Source of the DNA: Rhynchopus euleeides
Taxonomy: Eukaryota > Euglenozoa > Diplonemea > Diplonemida > Diplonemidae
NCBI GenBank assembly: GCA_963210315.1
Contig: OY723287.1
Coordinates: 186,001 to 250,000, forward strand
Length of the DNA: 64,000 nt
Direction of reading: 5' to 3'
In this document: in pieces, positions 1 to 8,315 of the stretch
How the letters are laid out: each line of letters begins with the position of its first letter
Numbering within the stretch: position 1 is the first letter of the stretch
Position numbers and translations under genes: made by a program
The notes under the pieces: model-generated
What the model was told of the DNA's origin: nothing
Databases searched by the model: none
The model's input: the letters and a program-made list of their open reading frames with translations, nothing else

Positions 1-350
1 CAGAGGCAACACGTGTCCCGTCAGGTGAGTACGCAACAGAAACGCACTGATCGTTCGATGAGTCTCTCCACAGTTCCGTCCCGCTGCTCAAGCTGATGGC
101 AGCAACACCACCCGGCCACAGTGCCACTGCAAGTTTCTCTGCATCGGGAGAGAACGCAGGTGCCTTTGCTTTCGGATAGGAGGGCACTGTGACAGCAGCA
201 CCGGTGTTGGCGTCGTACACAGAGAGACCCGACCACCCTCCAACCGCAACCAACGTGTCGTCATGCGAAACAGCGATGCGCCAGGGATTACCCGGCCCAC
301 GGGCAAGCTCCGCTATGCATTGCGGACCCTCACCGGTGGCATGGTGCGAG
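1..350 (-). CDS. WD40 beta-propeller protein, internal fragment
   Basis: Reading the minus strand from about 350 to the left edge gives an open frame with the rhythm of WD40 blades: WRIAVSHDDTLVAVGG, then LSVYDANTGAAV, then APAFSPDAEKLAVAL, then CVSVAYSPDGTRVAS. The repeated 'FSPDG..LA' strand and the 'VYD..TG' turn are seen directly. WD40 propellers are scaffolds for protein-protein contact; the specific role cannot be told from two and a half blades. The 3' part lies beyond the left edge. The frame becomes cysteine-rich and unconvincing right of about 350, so an intron boundary probably lies there, but I could not place it. No start codon is assigned. Confidence 0.6.
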
Positions 351-1269
351 TGCACCGAGGCACAGCGACAGCAGCGCCGCTCCGACTGCCATGGCTGCGG
401 TGTGGCAGGTGTGTCGTATATATCTGTCAGAGGGTGGTGTCTAATCTTGTGCAGACCGCAAACGGGGCGTGGCGTTGTCCGTGTCGGTGTGCAAGACAGG
501 CTCGGCCTCTCCTCAGTATCACCCGAGAGACGCAAGCATAACCAACAGCCAATCCAGGGAAAAACGTACCCCTTTCGCTATACCCGGGACCCCCGGGGTC
601 CCAGGTAATAAGAGAAACACCCTGCCCAGCAACAGCAAGGCAGATCCAGGCAGCACACACTCCTGTGGCAAAGGCTGTGTAAGCCCCTGTGAAGTGGCAT
701 GAAGGTGATCCCTATAAAGCTTCAGTCGTACGATTTCGTTCGTTACTTCGCGACTTCGCTACGCTTCGTCGCTAGTAACCGGTCGCACGAGTTTCCAAAA
801 GAAGCATAGCAACCACAGCCTCGCGGCAGTGCGATCGCTGCCTCAATCGCGCTTTCTGGCACCAGTGTTATGGCGAAGGGGCCTGTTTCGTGGGACTGGG
901 CAAAGTTCACGTAAACCCCTGGTGACACACACTGTTGTAAATGACGTGGGGGGGGGGGGTCGGGAGCCAGGAGCCAGGGGTAGCCTATAACGGCAACATG
1001 ATTCCTTGTTCCTAAATGTTGCGTTGATGCTTCCACCACCCTTGAGCCTGCTGCTTCGATGTAGGCGTCACAGATGTGAACACGAGATAGAGTTTGACTG
1101 GTCAAATCAGTCAATACAATCACGAACAGAGGTCAGGATGAATCAACATCTCCCTCAAGGGGCTGCCACGGGCGGTAGGCACGAGATGGGGGAGCAGGGG
1201 TGTTCACCTGTAGAAAAGCTTCGCAGCTTACACTTGCTTGTTTGCAATACACACGTGAGGGAGGGGGAG
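351..1269. other. intergenic or intronic stretch, no gene recognised
   Basis: Only short, mutually overlapping frames with no recognisable domain occur here. The one feature is a dispersed repeat at 671-777. Upstream exons of the WD40 gene could lie here but I see no convincing splice signals. Confidence 0.5.
671..777 (+). repeat. dispersed repeat, second copy at 47544-47655
   Basis: This stretch and 47544-47655 share CCTGTGAAGTGGCATGAAGG, then AAGCTTCAGTCGTACGATT, then TACTTCGCGACTTCGCTA and CTTCGTCGCT, in the same order and orientation. The 3' part is built of short TTCG-containing units. No protein is encoded. It is probably the end of an interspersed element whose limits I cannot define from two copies. 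Confidence 0.6.
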
Positions 1270-2174
1270 CATTTCCTTCACCTGGGGCATAGCTCTTACC
1301 TCATCGTCATAAAGATCATCGCTGGTTGTGTCTCCGTTTCGAGCAGTCCGTACTCTCGGCAGGTACGGGGCGAGGATCCTTGGAGCCTGGGAGATCAGTT
1401 CGCAAGCAGACACAAGCAGCACTGTGCTCACAACACTGGGATGGGTGGGAAGCGGGTCCGGGATTTGCCATTGTTCCCACTCCCTCGGTTTTACCGATAC
1501 TTCAGACACAACTGTGCGTAGTGAATATATGAGTCCGGCAAGCGGGTTTTTGCTGGTGCGGCGTACCTTGATGCTGCACCCATCTGACCACATTGGTGTG
1601 AACAACAACAGAAATGGCAAAAGGAAGAAATGGACAATAGAAAGAAATCCGCCGGGGAGCGGGGGGCGGGGGGAGCGAGCAAAAGTAAAGTGAAGCGACT
1701 TGGTGGTATAAGCTGCGGCGCCACTGTTCTCCCTTCCTCTCAGCTTTTGACCATGTCTGATGTGAAACACCAGATCACGGGGGCAAGAGGGGACACGCCG
1801 CGTTCGCTCCTTGTTCTCCAACTTCCAATTGTCCCTGGCACCAGCAGTGTAGCCTGCAGGCCAGGCGGGGCGGCTTGCCACTGCGAGCCCCTGCACGCAC
1901 CCCCAACAACTGCCTGCATGCAAATACACAGCAGTGCCTTCTACTCACGGCAGAAGCGCCTTGTGTACACGCTGTGCCGCATGCGGTGCTTCGAGCTGGC
2001 GTGGCGCAGCACAGACTCAAAGGAGGCAAACGGTTCGCCGGACGCCAGCGCAGCCGCACCACACACGGCGCACACATGGGTGCCGGCTGCCGCTCTCTCC
2101 TCCACCTCCACCTCCTCCTGGGTGGCCCGCTTGCGCTTGCTGCTGCCGGGAGGCGTGCCCTCCACCGTGTCCTG

Positions 2175-2189
2175 TGTGTGTGTGGGTGT
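2175..2189. repeat. target-site duplication, 3' side of retrotransposon
   Basis: Sequence tgtgtgtgtgggtgt, repeated at 10811-10825. The uninterrupted site near 35345-35360 has one such stretch, (TG)6-GG-TGT. Confidence 0.8.
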
Positions 2190-2249
2190 AGTGATAGTGG
2201 TTTTAAGTGGGTAACCCTGCGCGGATCTGTGCCCACTCCCCGCCCACCC

Positions 2250-5200
2250 CTACGTCACAGCGGATGCCCCACTCGGGTTAGAGTGTGGGGCCAACTCAGT
2301 GCCACTCCGAGGAGGGCGTGAGGCATAGCCAGCGTGGTGCGTGCCGCAACAGTGTGTGAGTGATTTCGCACTGCTGTGGCAGTCCCCGCACCGGCCCATG
2401 CGATGCGTCTTGCAAAATTCCATGGTGACTTGCAAGCCGTCGTTCTTCCCGTGGTGGTCCCGGCAGCAGTCCTCTTCCGAGAGGCGCCGGCGCCGGCAGT
2501 CCACGCAGCGGGGTTTCCAGTGCAGAGCGCAGGTAAGCATCTTCGCGTTCCGTCTGGCTCCAGGGGGGGCAGTCCGGGGAGCAGCGCCCCGTCGTTCCCA
2601 TGACCGTCCTGTCCGGGCGTTGGCTTGCCGGCTGCTGGCAGTCCATTGCTGGGCCGCTTGCTGCCAACCCTCTGGGTAGTGGGGCTGCGGTGCGAAGGTT
2701 GCGGCCCACGCCATGCCGCGGGAGTGGAAGGCTGTGTCCCGCTGGTTCAAGCCCGGGCCTGCCGTGTGCGCTTGGAGGCTGCGCATCACCGACTCGGTGG
2801 CTGGGCTGAGCTGGGCTCTCCTGGACAGGCCCCCTGCCACGGTTCCCCCGATCGCGGTGAGGACAGTGGAGCTCGCAGTGTGGCCACAGTGCCATGGTTG
2901 CTTGGAAGTCTTGCGCACCACCTCGCAGAGCTGCCTCAACGAGTGAGCCTTGCCCAGGATGCTCTTCTGGAAGGCTGCGAAGTCCTGCCGCAGCTGCTCC
3001 TGCGAGGTCTCCCCCTGCCTCTCAGCCTCGTCCATGGCGGCGTTGCTGAGGGCGTCCGCATCGACGTTGAGCTCCCTTTTCACGTGCTCATACGTAAGGG
3101 TGATCCGGGGCCCGAGGTCGGCAGCCAGCCGTGCCGTGCTGAGGAAGAGGGGGCGGAGGGATTTATCGCGGCAAACCGCTTCCCCTTTTAGGTGTCGCAG
3201 CACCACCTGCGAGTCACCCCGCACCGTAACGTTCCCCTCAGGGGGCGGGTCGCCCCTTCTGAGCAGCCGTAGGCCCGCTCGAACCCCTTCGTACTCAGCG
3301 ATGTTGTTGCTGCGTACGTTCAGCAGAGGGAGGATCTCTTCCGACACCTTGAGGCCGTCTCGGTAGAGCACCGCACCTGCACCCGCCAGGGCGAAGGGGG
3401 TGCCGTTGTCCCTTGCTCCGCCGTCGAAGTAGAGGGTGAGCCCCGGGGCTGTGTCCTCGGGGATGCGTGGGCGGGCCTCCCGCGGCCCCCTCTCAGGGGG
3501 GTCAGGTGTGTGGGGGCGGATGCGGCGCGTTTCGACTTCTGGGAGGGTGAGGCCGGTCGACAGCTCAAAGTCGACAGCCAACTCCATGAGGGTCACGGTG
3601 TGCTCCCCTCCCTGCGGCCCCCATTTCAGGCCCCGCAGCCAGTCGCAGAGGGCCACCCACAGCTCCGGGGGGCGCTTGCCCCACGTCTGTTTGACAGTGG
3701 ACGGCGCCCGCACAGGGATGCAGGCCCGTTCGGGGTTGGGCGTGCACCACCCCCATGGATAGTGAAGGGTGCGGTGGTGGCGCGCGGAGCGGTCGAGCAG
3801 TCCATCTTTCTCCTGCCGCGCCGAGAGGATTGCAATGAAGTAGCGGTGCAGCTGCGCCACTATATCCACCCTGCGTGCGAAGGATAGTGGCAGGGGCTGC
3901 CTGTCCTCCGGGATGCCGTGTCTAAAGGCGGGCGCCACCCCGCATAACGCCAAGCAAGGTGGCCAGGTTGACCGGTCCACAGCCGTAATGGGGTGGTTTT
4001 GTCGGATTGGGTCCCACGCGGAGCACTCCCACCATAGGTGCATCACCGTCTCGGGGGTGCCTGCGTTGCAGTATCGGCAGATCCCGCCCTGCCCCGTGCG
4101 CCCTCGGACAGGCACCGCCCCTGCAATGACGGAACGAAGGAGGCCCCGTTGGTATCCCGTGACCGCGGCGCCCTCTCCCTCCAGGACGCAGCGTGTGGCT
4201 TGCCCGTCGATGCCGTGCTGAGCGCCCGCAAAGTCGTCACGACGACCAGCCAGCGCCTTGGCCACCTGTGTACGTAGGGCCTGGCGGAGGTCATGAGCGA
4301 AGATCCCCCATCCGCTCGTTGTTGCTGCGGTGGGGTCGAAGACTATGCTCCGTCCCGCTTCATCAGTGTAAGATAGGGTGGTCGCCGTGCTCCAGCTCCA
4401 TCCTATCCACCGAAGGGCCGCTCGGAAAAGCGCAAAGGGGCCTGTCCCTGTAAGCCTCACTCTGCTATCCCAAGCCGTCTCAGACAGAACCCTGCAGCGG
4501 CCCCACTTCTTGACCTGCATGGCCCAGGTGGTGATCTGCCGGTAGCGGGGGGCGACGGCGGGGTCCACCCGATGTGCATGGTGGAGGACATCCAGCACAG
4601 CCTCCCGCGCCCTGCGGGGGGGTCCGGACCACAGCGCGGCGACGAAGAGCCCCCTCCATCGCCTGATGTCGGCGTCCTCCCAGCGGGTGACCAGGGCGTC
4701 GTAGTAGAGCCTGGACCCCGCTGTCATCGCTGCTGCCTGCCCCTTCCACTGCACCGGTAGGGGCAGTGCCGAGGTCCTGCGCAGGTTCTGCTCTGCGCCC
4801 TCTTTTCGGCGGGCGACGCGCTCCGATTTGGGCACCTCGGGTCCCTCGAGCGGGCGCGCATGCAGCATGGCCCCGAGGCAGTCGAAGCTATCGCGCTGTC
4901 GAAGGGGGGTAGCCGTGCCGTCCCGTGTCCGGTAGACTATCGGGGTCAACGGCTCGGGGGACGTCGAGAAGACATGTGACTTGACCTCTGCGCATATTAC
5001 CATCCCGGTATCGTGGGAGAAATCTGCAGAGTCATCCACCACTGCTTGCAAGGTCCCCGGGCTGGGGGTCACCGCGTACACATCGTCCACAAACGACAAC
5101 GCCCTCGTGCCCTGCCGGTGCTCCGCCATGCGCATCCATACACCCACCAGCACGTTGATCAGCACGACGCTAATGGGGCAGCCCTGCATGATGCCGTTGG

Positions 5201-8200
5201 TTGGCAGGAAGCCCTCTCCGATAGTGCCGCTTACCCGGAAGTGCCGCTGCATTGACCCGTACGCTGCCCGCAGGGTGCGCAGGACTCGGCCGTCGAAGCC
5301 GAGCTCCGCAGCTAGACAGAAGGTCAGGTCAATCGGCACCGTGTCGAAGCATTTCTTAAAGTCTAGGGCGACACCGTACAGTGGCTGTCCTGTGAGGTGG
5401 GCCTCTTCGATCCGTGCTGCCAGGTGCCAGATGAGGTCCTCCGCGCCGTGGCCAGGTCTGCATCCGTGCAAGTCCTCAGGCGCAATGCTCTCCAGCCACT
5501 TCAGCGCAGGCTTCACTCGGATTGCTGCCCACACCCTGTACAGCACGGGAGTGATGCTGATGGGGCGCTGCGACAGCGGCTCACCTGAGCTGCCGGGCTT
5601 GGGAATGAGGCAAATCATGGCGTGCATCAGCTGCTCCGGCCATTCGCCCGATCTCTCGACCTCATTGAACACCTCCGCGAACAACTTGAGGAGGTCCCCT
5701 GGGAGTTGCCGCAGCTCGTGCACCCTCCAGCCGTGTAGGCCCGGCGAGGTGGATGTAGACATTTTAGCCAGCGCTGTCCCAACGTCTTCTGCCGTAATGG
5801 TCTTACACTCCATCTCGGCCGGGTCAGGGAGGAAGTCGCTGTACCTCTGTCGGAAGGTGTCCCAGCGAGGCTCAGGCGTCGTCGCATACTTCCGGAAGTA
5901 GCCCCCCCACGCAGTATCGCTCCTCAGCAGTTCATCCGCCTCCTTGGGGCAGGCCGTGAAGGAGCCATCCTCGCGGCGCATGAAGGTGGTAGGGGCGCAG
6001 AAGCGGTCTGCGAGGTACGAGAACACTATCCCCGCCTCCTGCGTCCAGGCCTTCTGCATCCTCGCCTTCCACGTGCGGAGTCTTTCGTCGCGGAGCGCGT
6101 CGAACATGCCTCGCTGAGATCCCTCCAGGGCGACAAGGGCCATCTCCATCGTCTCGAGGTCCGGCAGTTGTGAGGTGGTGCCCGCCAGCGCCGCCTCCAG
6201 CCCCGGGGGAAGGCCCCCTCCCTTCAGCCGCTTCTTCGCAGCGTCCCAGGCGTGCTCTTCGTTGGGTGTGGGGGGGTATGGCGCAGACTCCAGCAGTCGG
6301 TGGCGGCCCTCCAGGATGAGGGTCCGGAGGTTCCCCAACAGCTTGTCCTTCGCCCGGGTGTTCTTGTCGCCCGCTCCTCGGGCGGAGGCGGGGCGGTGTT
6401 TGGTGGCCACCCTCGACTGCTGCATGTGGTAGCCCTCCGCCCTGCCCGTGTACGCCGCTTCCTGCCTTCCGAGTTGGCCCACGTGGACACGCTTCAGGAA
6501 GTTCTCGCTGCAGGCTGAGGCCCGGCGGAGGAGTTGCGCTCCTGTTGCACCCTTTTTCGTTTTCTCTGCGGTTAGCACATCCAGCAGCACCTCTCTGGCG
6601 GCAGCGCCCCCGAGCGTGGGCTTGCACTTAGGAAAGGGGGCGGGGAGGATGCAGATTTGCTTCGGTCGGCGGAAGGCGGCGAGGTCGAGGTCGACGAAGA
6701 GCGGGCAGTGCGTGGGGATGCCGTATTCGCCCTTTTCTGCCACCTCGACGGAGCGCAAGGCCGGCGCCGCGCAGGGGTTCAGCAGGCAGATGTCCAGTCT
6801 GGTGCCTTCCTTCGATGCCCAGCAGGTGTTCCGAACTTCCTGCTGTTTCAGCTCTGCGTATGAGACCGCCGCATCGGTCCAACCACCCACCCGGCACGCC
6901 TGGGATAGGACGGCACTGGTCTCCGGGTTGGTGTTGAGGTCCCCCAGCAGCAACACGGGCACCTGCCCCAGGCCGGCTGCGAGGTCCAGCGCCTCCTGCA
7001 GGAGGGTCTCCCGCTGCACTCGCACCTCCATCCCAGAGTGACCATAAACGCACAGGATGTGGAGCGCTGTCTTGCCGTTACTGGTTGCGAGCACCACGTG
7101 TACCAGGCGGGTACTGTCATGCAGCTTCTTTTCCAGCTTGGTCTTCGGTTGCACCACTTGCGCTACCAGGCCCTCTTTTGCCATGACTGCCACTCCTCCG
7201 GGTCGGGTCTGCTCGTAGCCATTGGCCCCCTTGACTTTGGGCATGCCCTTACCCCAGTGCATGGACCAGCCGTGGGCCGCGAAGTAGCTGCTGAGCGTGC
7301 CCTTGCTGGGGTCCGGGACACGCGTTTCTTGCAGGGCCACAACGTCTGCCTTCAGGTCCGCCACATCACACAAGTGGGTTGACAGCGACGTGACGTTGGC
7401 TGACGCCACCCTGAGTACCCCAGGAGACGCTGGCCGCGGCGCGGGGCGTCGCGACGGCGGCCTGGGAGCAGGGCCGCGTATCGGGGAGATTGTGGTAGCG
7501 GCGGTTGCGGTTGGAGCTACAGGAGGAGGAGTGGGAGTCGCGGTGGGGAGTTTCCATCTGTTTGTCGTGGAGGCTGCTAACTCCCTGGCTAGCGTGAGGG
7601 GGATGCGCAGCACGTCGTAGTGGAAGGGCCTCCACGTGAGGCATATCACTTTGTCGCCTGACCCGACGCGCCCCAGGTGCAGCCTATCCGTAGTGCCGAG
7701 GACCCACACCTGGGCCCCCAACACCTCAGCCGCTACCCTGAGTGTAGCCCCGTCCCCGTAGACCCCGCTCTGTGCCTGCGCCGCGATGTAGTCGTCGTAG
7801 GACGGGGGTGCCCGGGGGTCATCTATATCGGGCGCGTAGGTTGCTCGCCTCTCGGCGTCCTGTCCCAGGGCTTCGACTACAGCTGCTCTGAGAGAGGCCG
7901 CCGTCCATCCCGCACATTGCACCGCGAGGCCGGTGTATTGGCAGTTGCCGTCTTTTGCCACCGCCTCACGCACTGCCAGCAGTCGTTGCGCCATCTCTGC
8001 CAGCCATCGGTCGTCCTGCTCTACTGAGGAGGGGGAGTACTCCTGTCCCCCTCCTCCCCGGAGCCCCCGGGGTTCTCCTGCCCCAGGGGCGTGGCTTCTA
8101 TGCACTCTCGCTCTATCTAAAGGCCCCGCAGAGGTTACTCCTGTCCCTGCGGGTTTTGGTTCTCTATGGGGGGGTTGTGGGGAGGGTTCGCCGGCGGCGA

Positions 8201-8312
8201 GAGGGTGCTGCGCCACGGGCGCTCCCCCTATCCCCTGGTCGGCGCCCCCGCCGGGGGAACCGGAAGCCTTAGGGTGTAGGCCGGGTCCCCCCTTGAGGGG
8301 GCGCCTCACCCC
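2250..8312 (-). CDS. retrotransposon ORF2 polyprotein: OTU protease, endonuclease, reverse transcriptase, RNase H
   Basis: 2019 residues counted from the GTG two codons after the TAG; the first Met is residue 106. Domains in order: OTU cysteine protease (about 110-235; DGNC at 120-123, His in PFHYDV at 230). AP-type endonuclease (about 298-545; LQETR Glu328, GDLN 456-459, RLD Asp506, His534). Reverse transcriptase (about 840-1110; Asp983 in ALDFKKCFD, FVDD at 1073-1076). Zinc knuckle CRYC...HLWWEC (1411-1429). RNase H (about 1622-1760; FDGG Asp1629, AEYEG, GDSQ Asp1699, VDAD). Cys/His-rich tail (1927-1991). The product would nick target DNA and copy element RNA by target-primed reverse transcription. 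OTU domains are known in several protist and algal retroelements; their job there is unsettled. No frameshift or internal stop is seen. Confidence 0.92.
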   Translation of the reverse strand, partial: GVRRPLKGGPGLHPKASGSPGGGADQGIGGAPVAQHPLAAGEPSPQPPHREPKPAGTGVTSAGPLDRARVHRSHAPGAGEPRGLRGGGGQEYSPSSVEQDDRWLAEMAQRLLAVREAVAKDGNCQYTGLAVQCAGWTAASLRAAVVEALGQDAERRATYAPDIDDPRAPPSYDDYIAAQAQSGVYGDGATLRVAAEVLGAQVWVLGTTDRLHLGRVGSGDKVICLTWRPFHYDVLRIPLTLARELAASTTNRWKLPTATPTPPPVAPTATAATTISPIRGPAPRPPSRRPAPRPASPGVLRVASANVTSLSTHLCDVADLKADVVALQETRVPDPSKGTLSSYFAAHGWSMHWGKGMPKVKGANGYEQTRPGGVAVMAKEGLVAQVVQPKTKLEKKLHDSTRLVHVVLATSNGKTALHILCVYGHSGMEVRVQRETLLQEALDLAAGLGQVPVLLLGDLNTNPETSAVLSQACRVGGWTDAAVSYAELKQQEVRNTCWASKEGTRLDICLLNPCAAPALRSVEVAEKGEYGIPTHCPLFVDLDLAAFRRPKQICILPAPFPKCKPTLGGAAAREVLLDVLTAEKTKKGATGAQLLRRASACSENFLKRVHVGQLGRQEAAYTGRAEGYHMQQSRVATKHRPASARGAGDKNTRAKDKLLGNLRTLILEGRHRLLESAPYPPTPNEEHAWDAAKKRLKGGGLPPGLEAALAGTTSQLPDLETMEMALVALEGSQRGMFDALRDERLRTWKARMQKAWTQEAGIVFSYLADRFCAPTTFMRREDGSFTACPKEADELLRSDTAWGGYFRKYATTPEPRWDTFRQRYSDFLPDPAEMECKTITAEDVGTALAKMSTSTSPGLHGWRVHELRQLPGDLLKLFAEVFNEVERSGEWPEQLMHAMICLIPKPGSSGEPLSQRPISITPVLYRVWAAIRVKPALKWLESIAPEDLHGCRPGHGAEDLIWHLAARIEEAHLTGQPLYGVALDFKKCFDTVPIDLTFCLAAELGFDGRVLRTLRAAYGSMQRHFRVSGTIGEGFLPTNGIMQGCPISVVLINVLVGVWMRMAEHRQGTRALSFVDDVYAVTPSPGTLQAVVDDSADFSHDTGMVICAEVKSHVFSTSPEPLTPIVYRTRDGTATPLRQRDSFDCLGAMLHARPLEGPEVPKSERVARRKEGAEQNLRRTSALPLPVQWKGQAAAMTAGSRLYYDALVTRWEDADIRRWRGLFVAALWSGPPRRAREAVLDVLHHAHRVDPAVAPRYRQITTWAMQVKKWGRCRVLSETAWDSRVRLTGTGPFALFRAALRWIGWSWSTATTLSYTDEAGRSIVFDPTAATTSGWGIFAHDLRQALRTQVAKALAGRRDDFAGAQHGIDGQATRCVLEGEGAAVTGYQRGLLRSVIAGAVPVRGRTGQGGICRYCNAGTPETVMHLWWECSAWDPIRQNHPITAVDRSTWPPCLALCGVAPAFRHGIPEDRQPLPLSFARRVDIVAQLHRYFIAILSARQEKDGLLDRSARHHRTLHYPWGWCTPNPERACIPVRAPSTVKQTWGKRPPELWVALCDWLRGLKWGPQGGEHTVTLMELAVDFELSTGLTLPEVETRRIRPHTPDPPERGPREARPRIPEDTAPGLTLYFDGGARDNGTPFALAGAGAVLYRDGLKVSEEILPLLNVRSNNIAEYEGVRAGLRLLRRGDPPPEGNVTVRGDSQVVLRHLKGEAVCRDKSLRPLFLSTARLAADLGPRITLTYEHVKRELNVDADALSNAAMDEAERQGETSQEQLRQDFAAFQKSILGKAHSLRQLCEVVRKTSKQPWHCGHTASSTVLTAIGGTVAGGLSRRAQLSPATESVMRSLQAHTAGPGLNQRDTAFHSRGMAWAATFAPQPHYPEGWQQAAQQWTASSRQANARTGRSWERRGAAPRTAPPGARRNAKMLTCALHWKPRCVDCRRRRLSEEDCCRDHHGKNDGLQVTMEFCKTHRMGRCGDCHSSAKSLTHCCGTHHAGYASRPPRSGTELAPHSNPSGASAVT

Positions 8313-8315
8313 CTA
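8307..8315 (-). promoter_or_regulatory. single in-frame TAG between ORF1 and ORF2, possible readthrough site
   Basis: Minus strand reads TAC TAG GGG GTG: ORF1 stops and ORF2 continues in the same frame with no intervening ATG. About 8 nt downstream CCCCC-TCAA-GGGGG can form a tight hairpin, which resembles stimulators of stop readthrough. In copy 2 (near 21353) the codon is GAG and the frame passes from ORF1 into ORF2. Either the intact element makes one fused protein and copy 1 carries a nonsense change, or TAG is read through at some rate. Confidence 0.6.

Noticed and set aside
1228..1929. 233-codon minus frame downstream of ankyrin gene A with hydrophobic stretches
   Set aside because: The equivalent region in copy B (34526-35099) has small indels that break this frame differently, so it is not under coding constraint.
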